Below, piece after piece: positions 34,215 to 42,502 of a stretch of DNA of 64,000 bases. The stretch spans positions 4,279-68,278 of the forward strand of contig DKWE01000084.1 of the NCBI GenBank assembly GCA_002491565.1, given 5' to 3'. The position numbers and the translations under genes are program-made. This DNA is from Lachnospiraceae bacterium UBA7160. GTDB taxonomy: Bacteria; Bacillota; Clostridia; Lachnospirales; Lachnospiraceae. Each line of letters opens with the position of its first letter. Position 1 is the stretch's first letter. The notes beneath the pieces are model-generated. The model worked only from the letters and a program-made list of their open reading frames with translations. It was not told the DNA's origin and searched no databases.

Positions 34215-36110
34215 TCACGACTGTGCGCCGAATGACGTCACATCGATGCCATAGCCATACTCATACAGCGGGTCTTCTATATCCTTCGGCAGATCCTCTC
34301 TCTGATTTTCCACCTGTTCCATCGTCCTTGGAATCTGGAAAGGCAGTTTTCCGGTAATCGCAGTCTCGCCGTAAAGCGCATCAGCTACTGCCTCCGCCCC
34401 GCAGGTTACGCCCGGACGATATACCAGAAGCACGCTATCCGCAGCCTCCGCAACCGGAGTAAGCACGTAGGCGCGGTTCATCACGACAACCGCCACCACG
34501 GTAGCTCCCGCCTCCTTCAGCGCATTTACCAGATCCGTCTGCTCCTGCGGAAACTCCAGGGTCGCTGCCCCCCAGGCGGGATCGTGCGTACCGCTCTTCT
34601 CGCCCACCACTACCAGAGCGGTCACTCCGGTCAGATCCGCAGGCACCTCCTGGGCGGTGGCAATATACGTCACATTTTCCGCCCCGGCTTTCTCCTGAAC
34701 TGCCTCAAGGATCGACGTTCCCTGTATCTCCACCGGCTCCTTCGCCGTCCAGCCGCTGTTCAGCGCCCGCACATCCTGTGCCAGCTCACCTGCGATAACA
34801 ACCTTCTGACCCTCCAGCGAAGCAGCGTTCTCATATTTCACCAGGGTGAAAGAGGATGATGCAGCCTTTTTGGCAACCGCCTTGTGCTCATCGCTTCCAA
34901 CGATTTCTGCCGCTGCCTCCTCATCTACATACGGATTTTCAAAAATACCAAGCTCAAATTTCGCGATCAGAATGCGGCGGCAGGCATCCGTCAGCCGTTC
35001 TTCCTCTACCTCCTCGATCAGCTCCCCGGTAGCCCGGACACCTGCGCCGCCGAGAATGTCCGCTCCGGCGTTCGCCGCGCCCGCAAAATTCAGGCCCCAA
35101 TCGGTCTGAATCAGACCGGTATAGCCAATCTCCTCTCTGAGCAGATCAGTCATCACCGCAGAGGACTGATCCGCGGAATTCTCCACTGCATCTCCACCGA
35201 GATACGGAACGGTAGAATACCCGTACGGCATCACTGCCGCGGCGCCGGCTTCAATCGCCGCCTGAAAGCCTGCCAGATGCAGTGCAAGGGAATCCTCCTG
35301 GATCGTCAGCGGCGTACCGTCCACGCCGTCTGTCTGCGCGCCTGCTCCCGGGAAATGCTTTACGGTAGCGATCACCGAATCCTCACTCAGCTCACTGCCG
35401 CCCTGCAGCGCCCCGACTGCCGCACGGATCAGGTTCTGCACGACCTCCGTATCCTCTGAATAGCACTCCTGATTGCGGCCCCAGCGCGGGTCCGTCATCA
35501 GATCGGCATCCGGAGACAGGGCCATGCGCACACCGATGGCCATCAGTTCCTCCTTCAGCACAGTGTTCAGCTCCGCGACCAGCCCGGCATCATTTGCCGC
35601 GCCCTGATTGATTTCATCCGGGAGATACGTTCCGTCGCTGACAAACGCCGCCCCCGCTTCCGTATCCATGGAGAAAATCACCGGAATACCCAGCTCACTG
35701 GCTTCGGACAGCTCCTGGATCTCATTCGTGCGCTGTGCCGCATCTCTTGCACTGTCAAAAATGTACTCATATACCAACGCAAAGCCCACGTTTGCCTCAT
35801 TGAACCAACTATCCTTTTTGCTCACTAGCGTCAGGTGCACCATCTGGGCCGCCTTCTGCTCCGCCGTCATGCGGCCCAGCAGATCCTCCGCACGCTCCTC
35901 CGGTGTCAGCCGCCAGTCCTCATACGGGTCAACCTGGCCGTTACCGTTCAGGTCCTTGAACTGATAGCCGTCTGCTTCAATCATATTCTTTACTCTTGTT
36001 ACCAGCTCCGGCTGCACAAGGGCTTCCTCTGCCTGGACAGCCGGCATTGCCGACATTCCCGTTACGGCTGCCAGCGTCAGGGCAGCACCCTTCCGAAAAA
36101 TATTCTTCAT
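34215..36110 (-). CDS. Secreted GH3 glycosidase, 631 residues
   Basis: Signal peptide residues 1-27 (AVQAEE). A calcium-loop-like DLNGNGQVDPYEDW near residue 55 comes first. The GH3 barrel follows with MDTEAGAAFVSDGT, TVKHFPGAGAQTDG and nucleophile Asp in GLIQTDWGLNFAG. The C-terminal sandwich has YGYGIDVTSF at the end, and there is no FnIII tail. ATG at 36108-36110 is chosen over the upstream one because GGAGGAGAGGTTA precedes it. It lies between the permease and ATPase genes; likely trims oligosaccharides at the cell surface before uptake. Related to the GH3 at 38100. Confidence 0.92.
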   Translation of the reverse strand: MKNIFRKGAALTLAAVTGMSAMPAVQAEEALVQPELVTRVKNMIEADGYQFKDLNGNGQVDPYEDWRLTPEERAEDLLGRMTAEQKAAQMVHLTLVSKKDSWFNEANVGFALVYEYIFDSARDAAQRTNEIQELSEASELGIPVIFSMDTEAGAAFVSDGTYLPDEINQGAANDAGLVAELNTVLKEELMAIGVRMALSPDADLMTDPRWGRNQECYSEDTEVVQNLIRAAVGALQGGSELSEDSVIATVKHFPGAGAQTDGVDGTPLTIQEDSLALHLAGFQAAIEAGAAAVMPYGYSTVPYLGGDAVENSADQSSAVMTDLLREEIGYTGLIQTDWGLNFAGAANAGADILGGAGVRATGELIEEVEEERLTDACRRILIAKFELGIFENPYVDEEAAAEIVGSDEHKAVAKKAASSSFTLVKYENAASLEGQKVVIAGELAQDVRALNSGWTAKEPVEIQGTSILEAVQEKAGAENVTYIATAQEVPADLTGVTALVVVGEKSGTHDPAWGAATLEFPQEQTDLVNALKEAGATVVAVVVMNRAYVLTPVAEAADSVLLVYRPGVTCGAEAVADALYGETAITGKLPFQIPRTMEQVENQREDLPKDIEDPLYEYGYGIDVTSFGAQS

Positions 36111-36132
36111 TAACCTCTCCTCCATTCCTTTC

Positions 36133-37026
36133 TTAAGATGCCGTCACCGCGCCGCTCATCTGACCCGAAATCAGGTACTTGCCCATGAATATGTACAGGA
36201 CCAGCACCGGAAGTGCCAGAATCAGGGACCCGGCCATCTGTACATTAAATTCAGCCGCCATCGTACCAGCAAGCTCGTTCAGGGCAATGGTCGCAGGCTT
36301 TGAATCATAGCCTCCCAGCACCAGTGCAAAGAGCATCTCGTTCCAGATGGAGGTGCACTGAAATACAAATACAGTAATGGTAGCGATCCTTGTATTGGGG
36401 AGGACGATTTTGCGGTAGATCGCCCACATACCGTTTCCGTCAATCATCGCCTGGCGGATCAGCGCGTCCGGTACATCCGCGTAATAACCTCTCATCATCA
36501 CGGTACACATCGGCATACCAAATACCGTGTGCACCAGCACCAGACCCCAGATATTATCGTAGAGATCCAGCGCACTGATTGTCTGCAGCAGTGGGATCAG
36601 GATTGCCTGAAATGGAAGATAGGTCGCGGCAACCAGCGCGATAAAAAACACATTGTTGCATTTAAATTTCCATTTACTCAGCGCATAGGCGCAGACAGAC
36701 CCGAGAAATACCGATCCTGCCGCTCCAAAGAGGGTGACAAACAAGGAGGTGAGAAGCGGCACGCCAAGCTCCTCCATCGCGCTGGCATAGCCCTCCAGCG
36801 TCCACTCTGTCGGAGGCGTGATCGGCGTCGACATCATCACTTCGCTGTTCGTCTTGAACGAGGTCATCACCGTTCCCCAGAAGGGAAGCATGTAGAAAAT
36901 CAGGAAGCTGGCCATGATCAGATAATACACAATGTGCAGCGCAGTCATATGCCACCTGGGCTTTACCCGCAGCGTCTGTGCCTGTTGGTTGGCCCTGGAA
37001 CGTTCAATCTTCATCTCATTTGACAT
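36133..37026 (-). CDS. Carbohydrate ABC transporter permease, MalG type
   Basis: A 297-residue permease with six TMs. Start of first TM near residue 30 (LHIVYYLIMASFLIFYMLPF). The EAA-type loop reads PDALIRQAMIDGNGMWAIYR, with Gln in place of the second Ala. It pairs with the permease encoded 4 bases upstream and the ATPase at 33075. The N-terminal cytoplasmic tail is basic. Imports an oligosaccharide captured by the binding protein at 40072-41439. Confidence 0.93.
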   Translation of the reverse strand: MSNEMKIERSRANQQAQTLRVKPRWHMTALHIVYYLIMASFLIFYMLPFWGTVMTSFKTNSEVMMSTPITPPTEWTLEGYASAMEELGVPLLTSLFVTLFGAAGSVFLGSVCAYALSKWKFKCNNVFFIALVAATYLPFQAILIPLLQTISALDLYDNIWGLVLVHTVFGMPMCTVMMRGYYADVPDALIRQAMIDGNGMWAIYRKIVLPNTRIATITVFVFQCTSIWNEMLFALVLGGYDSKPATIALNELAGTMAAEFNVQMAGSLILALPVLVLYIFMGKYLISGQMSGAVTAS

Positions 37027-37030
37027 CGCC

Positions 37031-38077
37031 TTATTTCCTCCTGTTCGTCCAATAGGTCAGAGGCAGTATCAGAATCAGCACCAGTGCCAGCAAAAAGCAG
37101 CTGATGGCTGCCGAATAGGCAAAGTTATTGTTTTGAAATGCCTCATTATACATCCAGATCGGCAGCGTCCAGGCCGATGACGTTGTATATCCCACCAGTG
37201 ATACGATAAAATCAAAGGAGCGGAGCGCGTACATCGCCAGAATAGTAATGCAGCTTCCCATAGAGCCCTTCAGCTGCGGAATGATCAGCTTCAGATAAAT
37301 CCGCGGCATGTATGCTCCGTCCAGCTTTGCCGCATTGATGATATTGACCGGCACATTCTTGATCGCTGCCAGAAAGATGACCGCAACATATCCGGAAAAC
37401 TGCCATACCATCGCAATGATAATGGAAATCATGATCGTTGAGTTTGAAGAGGCCCACATCAGGTTTCCCGCCTTCATCGCCCCCGCCACATCTACACCGA
37501 TCAGACTCAAAAATGAGTTCAGTACGCCGCCGGTAGGACGATACATGTAAGCCCATACCGTACCAGTTACCACAAAGGAGAGCGAGAATGGCAGAAGAAT
37601 CAACGTCCGGAACAATGCCGTTCCGCGAAGCCCCTGATCCATCAGCAGCGCCAGCCCAAGCCCCAGCAGCAGGCACAGCGGAATCAGGCAGAACAGCAGC
37701 AGCGTATTTTTCAGCGCCGGCCAAAACTCCGCACTGGTAAACATTTTGATATAATTGTCAAAGCCGCCCCAGCCATAACTTGCCTCAAGCGCTCCGCTTT
37801 CCCAGTCAGACAAAGAAACCCAGAGGTTCCAGCCCAGAGAAACATACACAAAATAGATCAGCAGCGCTGCCGGGATGCAGAGCCAGATCAGCGGATGCCG
37901 GTCGAAAAACCGGCTGACGGGTGCCACCGTGTTCGGCGCAAACTGCTTTAGGAGCTGATAGCCCAGAATAAGGGCTATCAGCGCGGCACAGCCTGTCCAG
38001 AGCCGACCATTTGAAAACGTCATGTAGGTAAAATTGTCAAAAAACTCTAAAATATAATCCACAGGCAGCGCCTCCAT
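37031..38077 (-). CDS. Carbohydrate ABC transporter permease, MalF type
   Basis: A 348-residue permease. It has eight predicted TMs: two extra at the N-terminus (WTGCAALIALILGYQLL and IWLCIPAALLIYFVYVSLGW) and the six-TM core. The EAA-type loop is degenerate (VNIINAAKLDGAYMPRIYLK), as is common in the MalF partner. It lies 22 bases downstream of a GH3 gene. Works with the MalG-type partner. Confidence 0.93.
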   Translation of the reverse strand: MEALPVDYILEFFDNFTYMTFSNGRLWTGCAALIALILGYQLLKQFAPNTVAPVSRFFDRHPLIWLCIPAALLIYFVYVSLGWNLWVSLSDWESGALEASYGWGGFDNYIKMFTSAEFWPALKNTLLLFCLIPLCLLLGLGLALLMDQGLRGTALFRTLILLPFSLSFVVTGTVWAYMYRPTGGVLNSFLSLIGVDVAGAMKAGNLMWASSNSTIMISIIIAMVWQFSGYVAVIFLAAIKNVPVNIINAAKLDGAYMPRIYLKLIIPQLKGSMGSCITILAMYALRSFDFIVSLVGYTTSSAWTLPIWMYNEAFQNNNFAYSAAISCFLLALVLILILPLTYWTNRRK

Positions 38078-38099
38078 TTCTTATTTTCCTGCCCGATTC

Positions 38100-40082
38100 C
38101 TATTCTTCATAGCTCAATCCCCAGCCGTAATCATACAGTGGATTTTCCAGATCAAAGGAAATATCTCCCTCCTGATTGTTCACGGACTCCATATCGCGCG
38201 GGAACTGAATCGGTGTCTTACCGGTAGGGTTATTCATGCCAAACAGAGTCTCGGCGATTGCAATGCCGCCCTGCGAGCCGGGATAATATGCCTCGAGAAT
38301 CGCATTGGTATTCTCATCGCACCACGTCAGTATGTAGGGACGCCCGCCGGTTACTACGGTGACAACCGGCTTTCCGCTAGCCTTTGCCGCCTCAAGGATT
38401 TCCTGCTGGCTCTGGGTGATCTCCAGCGTGTCATATCCCCATGGCGGATCATGCTGGTAGCTGGGTTCTCCGACGGAAACGACAATGACGTCCGCTTCGT
38501 CTGCAAGCTCTGTAATCCGCTCCACATTCTCTGCCTCATAGATCACATTGGTATTCTCACCGGCATACGCGGCAATCGCATCCGCAATGGTCAGGCCCTC
38601 CTGCGCAGATGACCATCCGCCGACAAGGGAGTCCATATCACCGGCACGCGGGCCGCATACCAGAATCGTCTGCTCCGCATCCGGATCAAGGGGAAGCGTA
38701 CCGTCATTCTTCAGCAGTGTCATCGCCTTTCTTGCTGCCTCGAGATTCACTGCCTGGCTCTCCTCGTTTCCTACAAATTCCACTGCGTACTCAACATCAC
38801 AGTACGGATTCTCAAAAACGCCGGTTTCAAACTTCGCTTTTACAATGCGTGTCGCAGCAGCGTCCAGAATTGCCTCGTCGATCTTCCCATCGTTTGTGTA
38901 CTCTTCCATCAGGTCGATCAGACGGATCGACTCGCCGCCGATACCGTCCACGCGGCTTTTGGTAATACCAATCAAAATCGCTTCCTCATCTGAAATTTCT
39001 TCTCCCGTCATGGTTCCAAGCGCTTCCTGAATTGCCCAGATCATTCCCCAGTCCGTCTGGATAATGCCCTCGAATCCCATCTCATCGCGCAGCAGATCCT
39101 GCAGTGTCGCCTCGGAACCAATTGCGGAGTTTTCCATATCCAGCGCCAGCGGTACCGAATAGTACGGCATAACCGACGCAACGTTTACTCCCAGCGCCGC
39201 GTAGTACGGCTTCAAATGGGTTTCCAGAGATTCCTCGCTGGATATGATCGGTGAAGTATCCTTGCCATCCATTTGCGGACCCGCTCCTGGGAAGTGCTTA
39301 ATGCAAGCCACGATAGAACCGCTGTTCAGGCCATCTGCCCCATTCTGGAAAGCAACAATCTGTGATGTAACCATGTCAGTCACCAGATCCGGATCCTCGC
39401 CGAACGTCTCCATCACCCGCCCCCAGCGCGGTTCGGACGCAATATCCGACTCGGGAGAGAGTGTCATGCGTACGCCAACCGCAATGTGCTCATCACGCGC
39501 AATTTCCGCCAGCTTCGTCACCAGCTCCTCATCGCGCGTTGCAGCCAACGCCAGGTTGTGCGGCGTGACTGTCGCTCCCGACACATAGCTCAGGCCATGC
39601 ACCGAGTCCATCGACACCAGCACCGGGACACCGAGGCGTGACCCCTCCGCATATTCCTGGATCGTGTTCATTGTGTTGGCAGCTGTCTCCACACTGTTCA
39701 GCTCGCGGATCAGCAGCATGCCGATGTTTTCCTCATTGCACCACTCCTCCAGATAGGAGGGAATTTTCCCGTCAGAGCGCGGCAGGAAGGTGGGATGCTG
39801 CATCTGTGCAATTTTCTCGCGCACACTCATCTGACCGACCAGATCCGCTGCACGCGTCTGGGCATCCTCCCGCCAGTCCTCATACACGTCCAGCTCTCCG
39901 TTGCTGTTCAGATCAATAAACTGATAGCCGTCCACCTCAAGGATTGATTTTACATGGGGATTCAGCACCGGCTGCTCATAAGCCTGCTCCGCAAAAGCGG
40001 ACGCTGGTACCATGGTACCGACCAGTGCGGCTGTTCCCAGCAGGGACACACCGCGTTTCCATAATTTTTTCTTACTCAACAA
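38100..40082 (-). CDS. Secreted GH3 glycosidase, 660 residues
   Basis: Signal peptide residues 1-31 (ASAFAEQ). DLNSNGELDVYEDW near residue 58 is a calcium-loop-like segment. The GH3 barrel has SMDSVHGLSYVSGAT, CIKHFPGAGPQMDGKDTSP and nucleophile Asp in GIIQTDWGMIW. The sandwich domain ends GYDW-type (YDYGWGLSYEE). Overlaps the binding-protein gene by 11 bases. ExoP/BglX-like beta-glucosidases are the nearest family, but linkage specificity is not readable. It probably produces the oligosaccharide or monosaccharide taken up by the adjacent transporter. Confidence 0.92.
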   Translation of the reverse strand: MLSKKKLWKRGVSLLGTAALVGTMVPASAFAEQAYEQPVLNPHVKSILEVDGYQFIDLNSNGELDVYEDWREDAQTRAADLVGQMSVREKIAQMQHPTFLPRSDGKIPSYLEEWCNEENIGMLLIRELNSVETAANTMNTIQEYAEGSRLGVPVLVSMDSVHGLSYVSGATVTPHNLALAATRDEELVTKLAEIARDEHIAVGVRMTLSPESDIASEPRWGRVMETFGEDPDLVTDMVTSQIVAFQNGADGLNSGSIVACIKHFPGAGPQMDGKDTSPIISSEESLETHLKPYYAALGVNVASVMPYYSVPLALDMENSAIGSEATLQDLLRDEMGFEGIIQTDWGMIWAIQEALGTMTGEEISDEEAILIGITKSRVDGIGGESIRLIDLMEEYTNDGKIDEAILDAAATRIVKAKFETGVFENPYCDVEYAVEFVGNEESQAVNLEAARKAMTLLKNDGTLPLDPDAEQTILVCGPRAGDMDSLVGGWSSAQEGLTIADAIAAYAGENTNVIYEAENVERITELADEADVIVVSVGEPSYQHDPPWGYDTLEITQSQQEILEAAKASGKPVVTVVTGGRPYILTWCDENTNAILEAYYPGSQGGIAIAETLFGMNNPTGKTPIQFPRDMESVNNQEGDISFDLENPLYDYGWGLSYEE

Positions 40083-41439
40083 GATTCCAGTCTCCTTTCA
40101 CGTTGGCTTCCTTCAAAATGTTCACGATCTTGTTCGCAAAATATTCCGCATCATGATCGGCGGAGGTGACAAATTCCTGTACCTGCGTCTGCAGACTTGT
40201 AGATGCGCTCCACGGCAATGCTGTTCCGTGGGTGAAGCTGGGATATACCTTGGTATCCTCCGCCACAAGCTCATTCTTAAATTTCAGCGTCAGCTCATTA
40301 TAGGTTTCATCCGTCGTGTCGCTGTACGGGGAGATCGACTCCTTCAGGCCAGAGAATGCGGTCTGCACTTCGTTTGTGGAAACGTTGTACGCCCAGCGCA
40401 CACCGCTGTCCACATCCGAGGAGTCATTGCTCACCACAAAACCGTCCACACACATGCCGAACCAGCCCTCGGTGCCCGGGAAGGTCAGCACACCATAGTC
40501 CTCCCCGTAAACCTGTCCCATGGAGGTCATCAGCGGCTGCATCCACGCGCCCATAATCTGCATCGCATAAGTGCCGGAAACCACCTGGCCGGAGGCCTCA
40601 TACCAGTCACGGCTGGAATGGTCCGGAGCCACATATTCCAACAGTTTCGCATAAGTAGAGAGGACTTCCGTCACATCCTCAACGTTATAATTTCCGTTTA
40701 TAAAGTCCTCGTAAATCTGAGGATCTGTGCCAAGCATAATGTCCTCAAACACCTGGCATGCCGGCCATCCCTTGCGGTCTCCCAGGTCAATGGGGTACTC
40801 GCCGTCCGGCATCGCCGCTGCGAGCTGATCACAGATAGACCAGAATTCTTCCCAGGTAATATTCTCATTCTCTGGGATCTCGATTCCATATTTCTCGAAC
40901 ACATGGATGTTGTAGAAGATCACATTTGTCTTGTGAATGCCGATCGGCACAATGTACTTATTCCCATCAGAGGCCGTACACAGCTCTTCCAATCCAGGCA
41001 GTGCACGCCCAGAGATATCCGCGTACTCCCAGACCTGGTTCAGATTCAGCAGGAGGTCCGACTGAAGATACGGCTCAATCTCCTCTCCCGGATGCGCCTG
41101 GAATGTCTCAGGACTCTTACCTGCCTGCTGCAGAACCTTTACCTTCATAACCATCGCGCCGCCTGCACCGCCCGGAATCGCATTGGATTTTGCTTTCGTT
41201 TTCGTATAGGTATCCGTAAACCCGTCGACTACGCTTTCGATGGCATCCTTTTCGCCGCCGGCCGTCCACCAGTGATATACATTCGCGGTGCCCTTCTCGT
41301 CCGTCGTCTCCAAAATCGATGCAATGTCCATTTCATCCGCATTTCTTTTTTCCTGCTTTTTCGCCAGCGCTGTGGTGGAAAAAGAGCCAAGTACCGTCAC
41401 ACCAGCCAGCAGCAGGCTGCAGATTTTTTTTGCCTTCAT
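40072..41439 (-). CDS. Extracellular sugar-binding protein, no lipobox
   Basis: A 455-residue class I solute-binding protein of the MalE/UgpB type. Signal peptide residues 1-26 (TTALAKK) with a signal-peptidase-I style site and no cysteine near it, unusual for a Gram-positive binding protein. Features: VYHWWTAGGEKDAIESVVDG near the start of the mature protein, AHPGEEIEPYL, and Trp-rich segments such as GAWMQPLM. ATG at 41437-41439 fits AAAGGAG at 8 bases; the ATG two codons earlier is too close. It lies 13 bases after the CBM9-like gene. Supplies the permease pair 36133-38077. Confidence 0.92.
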   Translation of the reverse strand: MKAKKICSLLLAGVTVLGSFSTTALAKKQEKRNADEMDIASILETTDEKGTANVYHWWTAGGEKDAIESVVDGFTDTYTKTKAKSNAIPGGAGGAMVMKVKVLQQAGKSPETFQAHPGEEIEPYLQSDLLLNLNQVWEYADISGRALPGLEELCTASDGNKYIVPIGIHKTNVIFYNIHVFEKYGIEIPENENITWEEFWSICDQLAAAMPDGEYPIDLGDRKGWPACQVFEDIMLGTDPQIYEDFINGNYNVEDVTEVLSTYAKLLEYVAPDHSSRDWYEASGQVVSGTYAMQIMGAWMQPLMTSMGQVYGEDYGVLTFPGTEGWFGMCVDGFVVSNDSSDVDSGVRWAYNVSTNEVQTAFSGLKESISPYSDTTDETYNELTLKFKNELVAEDTKVYPSFTHGTALPWSASTSLQTQVQEFVTSADHDAEYFANKIVNILKEANVKGDWNLVE

Positions 41440-41452
41440 ACTCATGTCTCCT

Positions 41453-42265
41453 TTACTCAACAAATGTCAGTGTTCCCCAGAGGCTTGGATTGGCATCCAC
41501 CTCGTACATTTCCAGTGTCCTGTCTTTTCCGTCCAGATTTGCGGATGACTGCATGCGCAGACTGTGAATTCCCGGACACGGCAGGTCTACATCCAGAATC
41601 GAGAAATCAAACCCTACCGTCATTCCAGCCTCCGGCACGAGCTGTGCGATGGCATCATTGGACAGATTGTGAAGCGGAATCTTGCTCTCCCATATGATAC
41701 CGCCTTCCGTCTCGGCAATCGCGCCCTCATAATCGTCAAACAGCAGCTCGTCACCGTATTCACCCTGTGTCTCCCAGCCCTTGTTGTCCGCAATCATATC
41801 GCGGTCCACATAGTTGAAGAATTCATATTCATCTTTGTACATATCCGCAGACTGAACAATCCGCCAATCCGTCGCCTCATATTCTGCGCGCTCAGGATCT
41901 GCCTCCGGGTTGGTGCTCAGGAACAAAATAATCGCATCCAGCTCGTCCAGCGGAAATCCTTCCCGGTAAACCAGCGGCGTATCATCTGAGATTTTCATGG
42001 CAAGGTAGAGATTTTCCTCATCCCACATGGCGCTGAGCTCCATCGCGCAATCCGCTTCTCCGTCCCAGTGCTCAATCTGATCGATGATTTGATTTTCAGA
42101 ATTAATCTTGAGACATTTGCTGGTGTCCCACTCACCCAGATCTCCGTCAATCACAACATCTGCCGCTTTGGGGGCATCCAGACTCTTCTCCGAGTACGCA
42201 AATGCGGAAGTGCCGATTCCCATTGCCAGCGCTGCACTCAGCAGCGGAAAAACAAGTTTCTTCAT
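41453..42265 (-). CDS. Secreted solitary CBM9-like protein B
   Basis: A 270-residue exported protein, paralogue of the one at 23312-24097. Signal peptide residues 1-22 (SAFAYS). A CBM9-like sandwich shows VVIDGDLGEWD near residue 37, AMWDEENLYLAMKISDDTP near 77, DLPCPGIHSLRMQSSAN, and ends in NPSLWGTLTFVE. ATG at 42263-42265 follows AAAGGAGGAAAAGCCATT. First gene of the main glycan operon, next to the divergent sensor kinase gene. Without an enzyme domain it may capture glycan at the surface or present ligand to the kinase or transporter, which is inference. Confidence 0.82.
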   Translation of the reverse strand: MKKLVFPLLSAALAMGIGTSAFAYSEKSLDAPKAADVVIDGDLGEWDTSKCLKINSENQIIDQIEHWDGEADCAMELSAMWDEENLYLAMKISDDTPLVYREGFPLDELDAIILFLSTNPEADPERAEYEATDWRIVQSADMYKDEYEFFNYVDRDMIADNKGWETQGEYGDELLFDDYEGAIAETEGGIIWESKIPLHNLSNDAIAQLVPEAGMTVGFDFSILDVDLPCPGIHSLRMQSSANLDGKDRTLEMYEVDANPSLWGTLTFVE

Positions 42266-42321
42266 AATGGCTTTTCCTCCTTTTTTTGTATGGGCTTCTT
42301 TCATTCCCTTATGATGCTTCC

Positions 42322-42352
42322 ATTATATTGCAAGCTGTCCCCCGGCACTCAA
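42322..42352 (-). promoter_or_regulatory. Likely promoter of the main glycan operon
   Basis: On the minus strand TTGAGT (42347-42352), a 19-base spacer and TATAAT (42322-42327) lie about 57 bases before the CBM9-like gene start. The poor -35 and long spacer suit activation by a response regulator. No catabolite (cre) site was seen. Confidence 0.5.
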
Positions 42353-42462
42353 AAGGATTTAACACCGTGTACCGAAAAATCTGGCATTTCCCTGCAAAGT
42401 AAAAGAATCCGGCACAGTCGGCCGGATTTTCCTGTACTTTTTGATTTTCTAACACAATTCTC

Positions 42463-42491
42463 TTATCAGTTATCCCGATCTGTGATATAAA
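42463..42491 (+). promoter_or_regulatory. Likely promoter of the sensor-kinase gene
   Basis: TTATCA (42463-42468), 17 bases, TATAAA (42486-42491). Transcription would start near 42498, only a few bases before ATG 42503, which favours the downstream TTG (42524) as true start. Confidence 0.5.
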
Positions 42492-42502
42492 AGAACTATC
42501 TA

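Noticed and set aside
40012..41697. 561-codon plus-strand open frame
   Set aside because: Antisense to the sugar-binding protein gene and the ends of its neighbours; composition is typical of a mirror frame.
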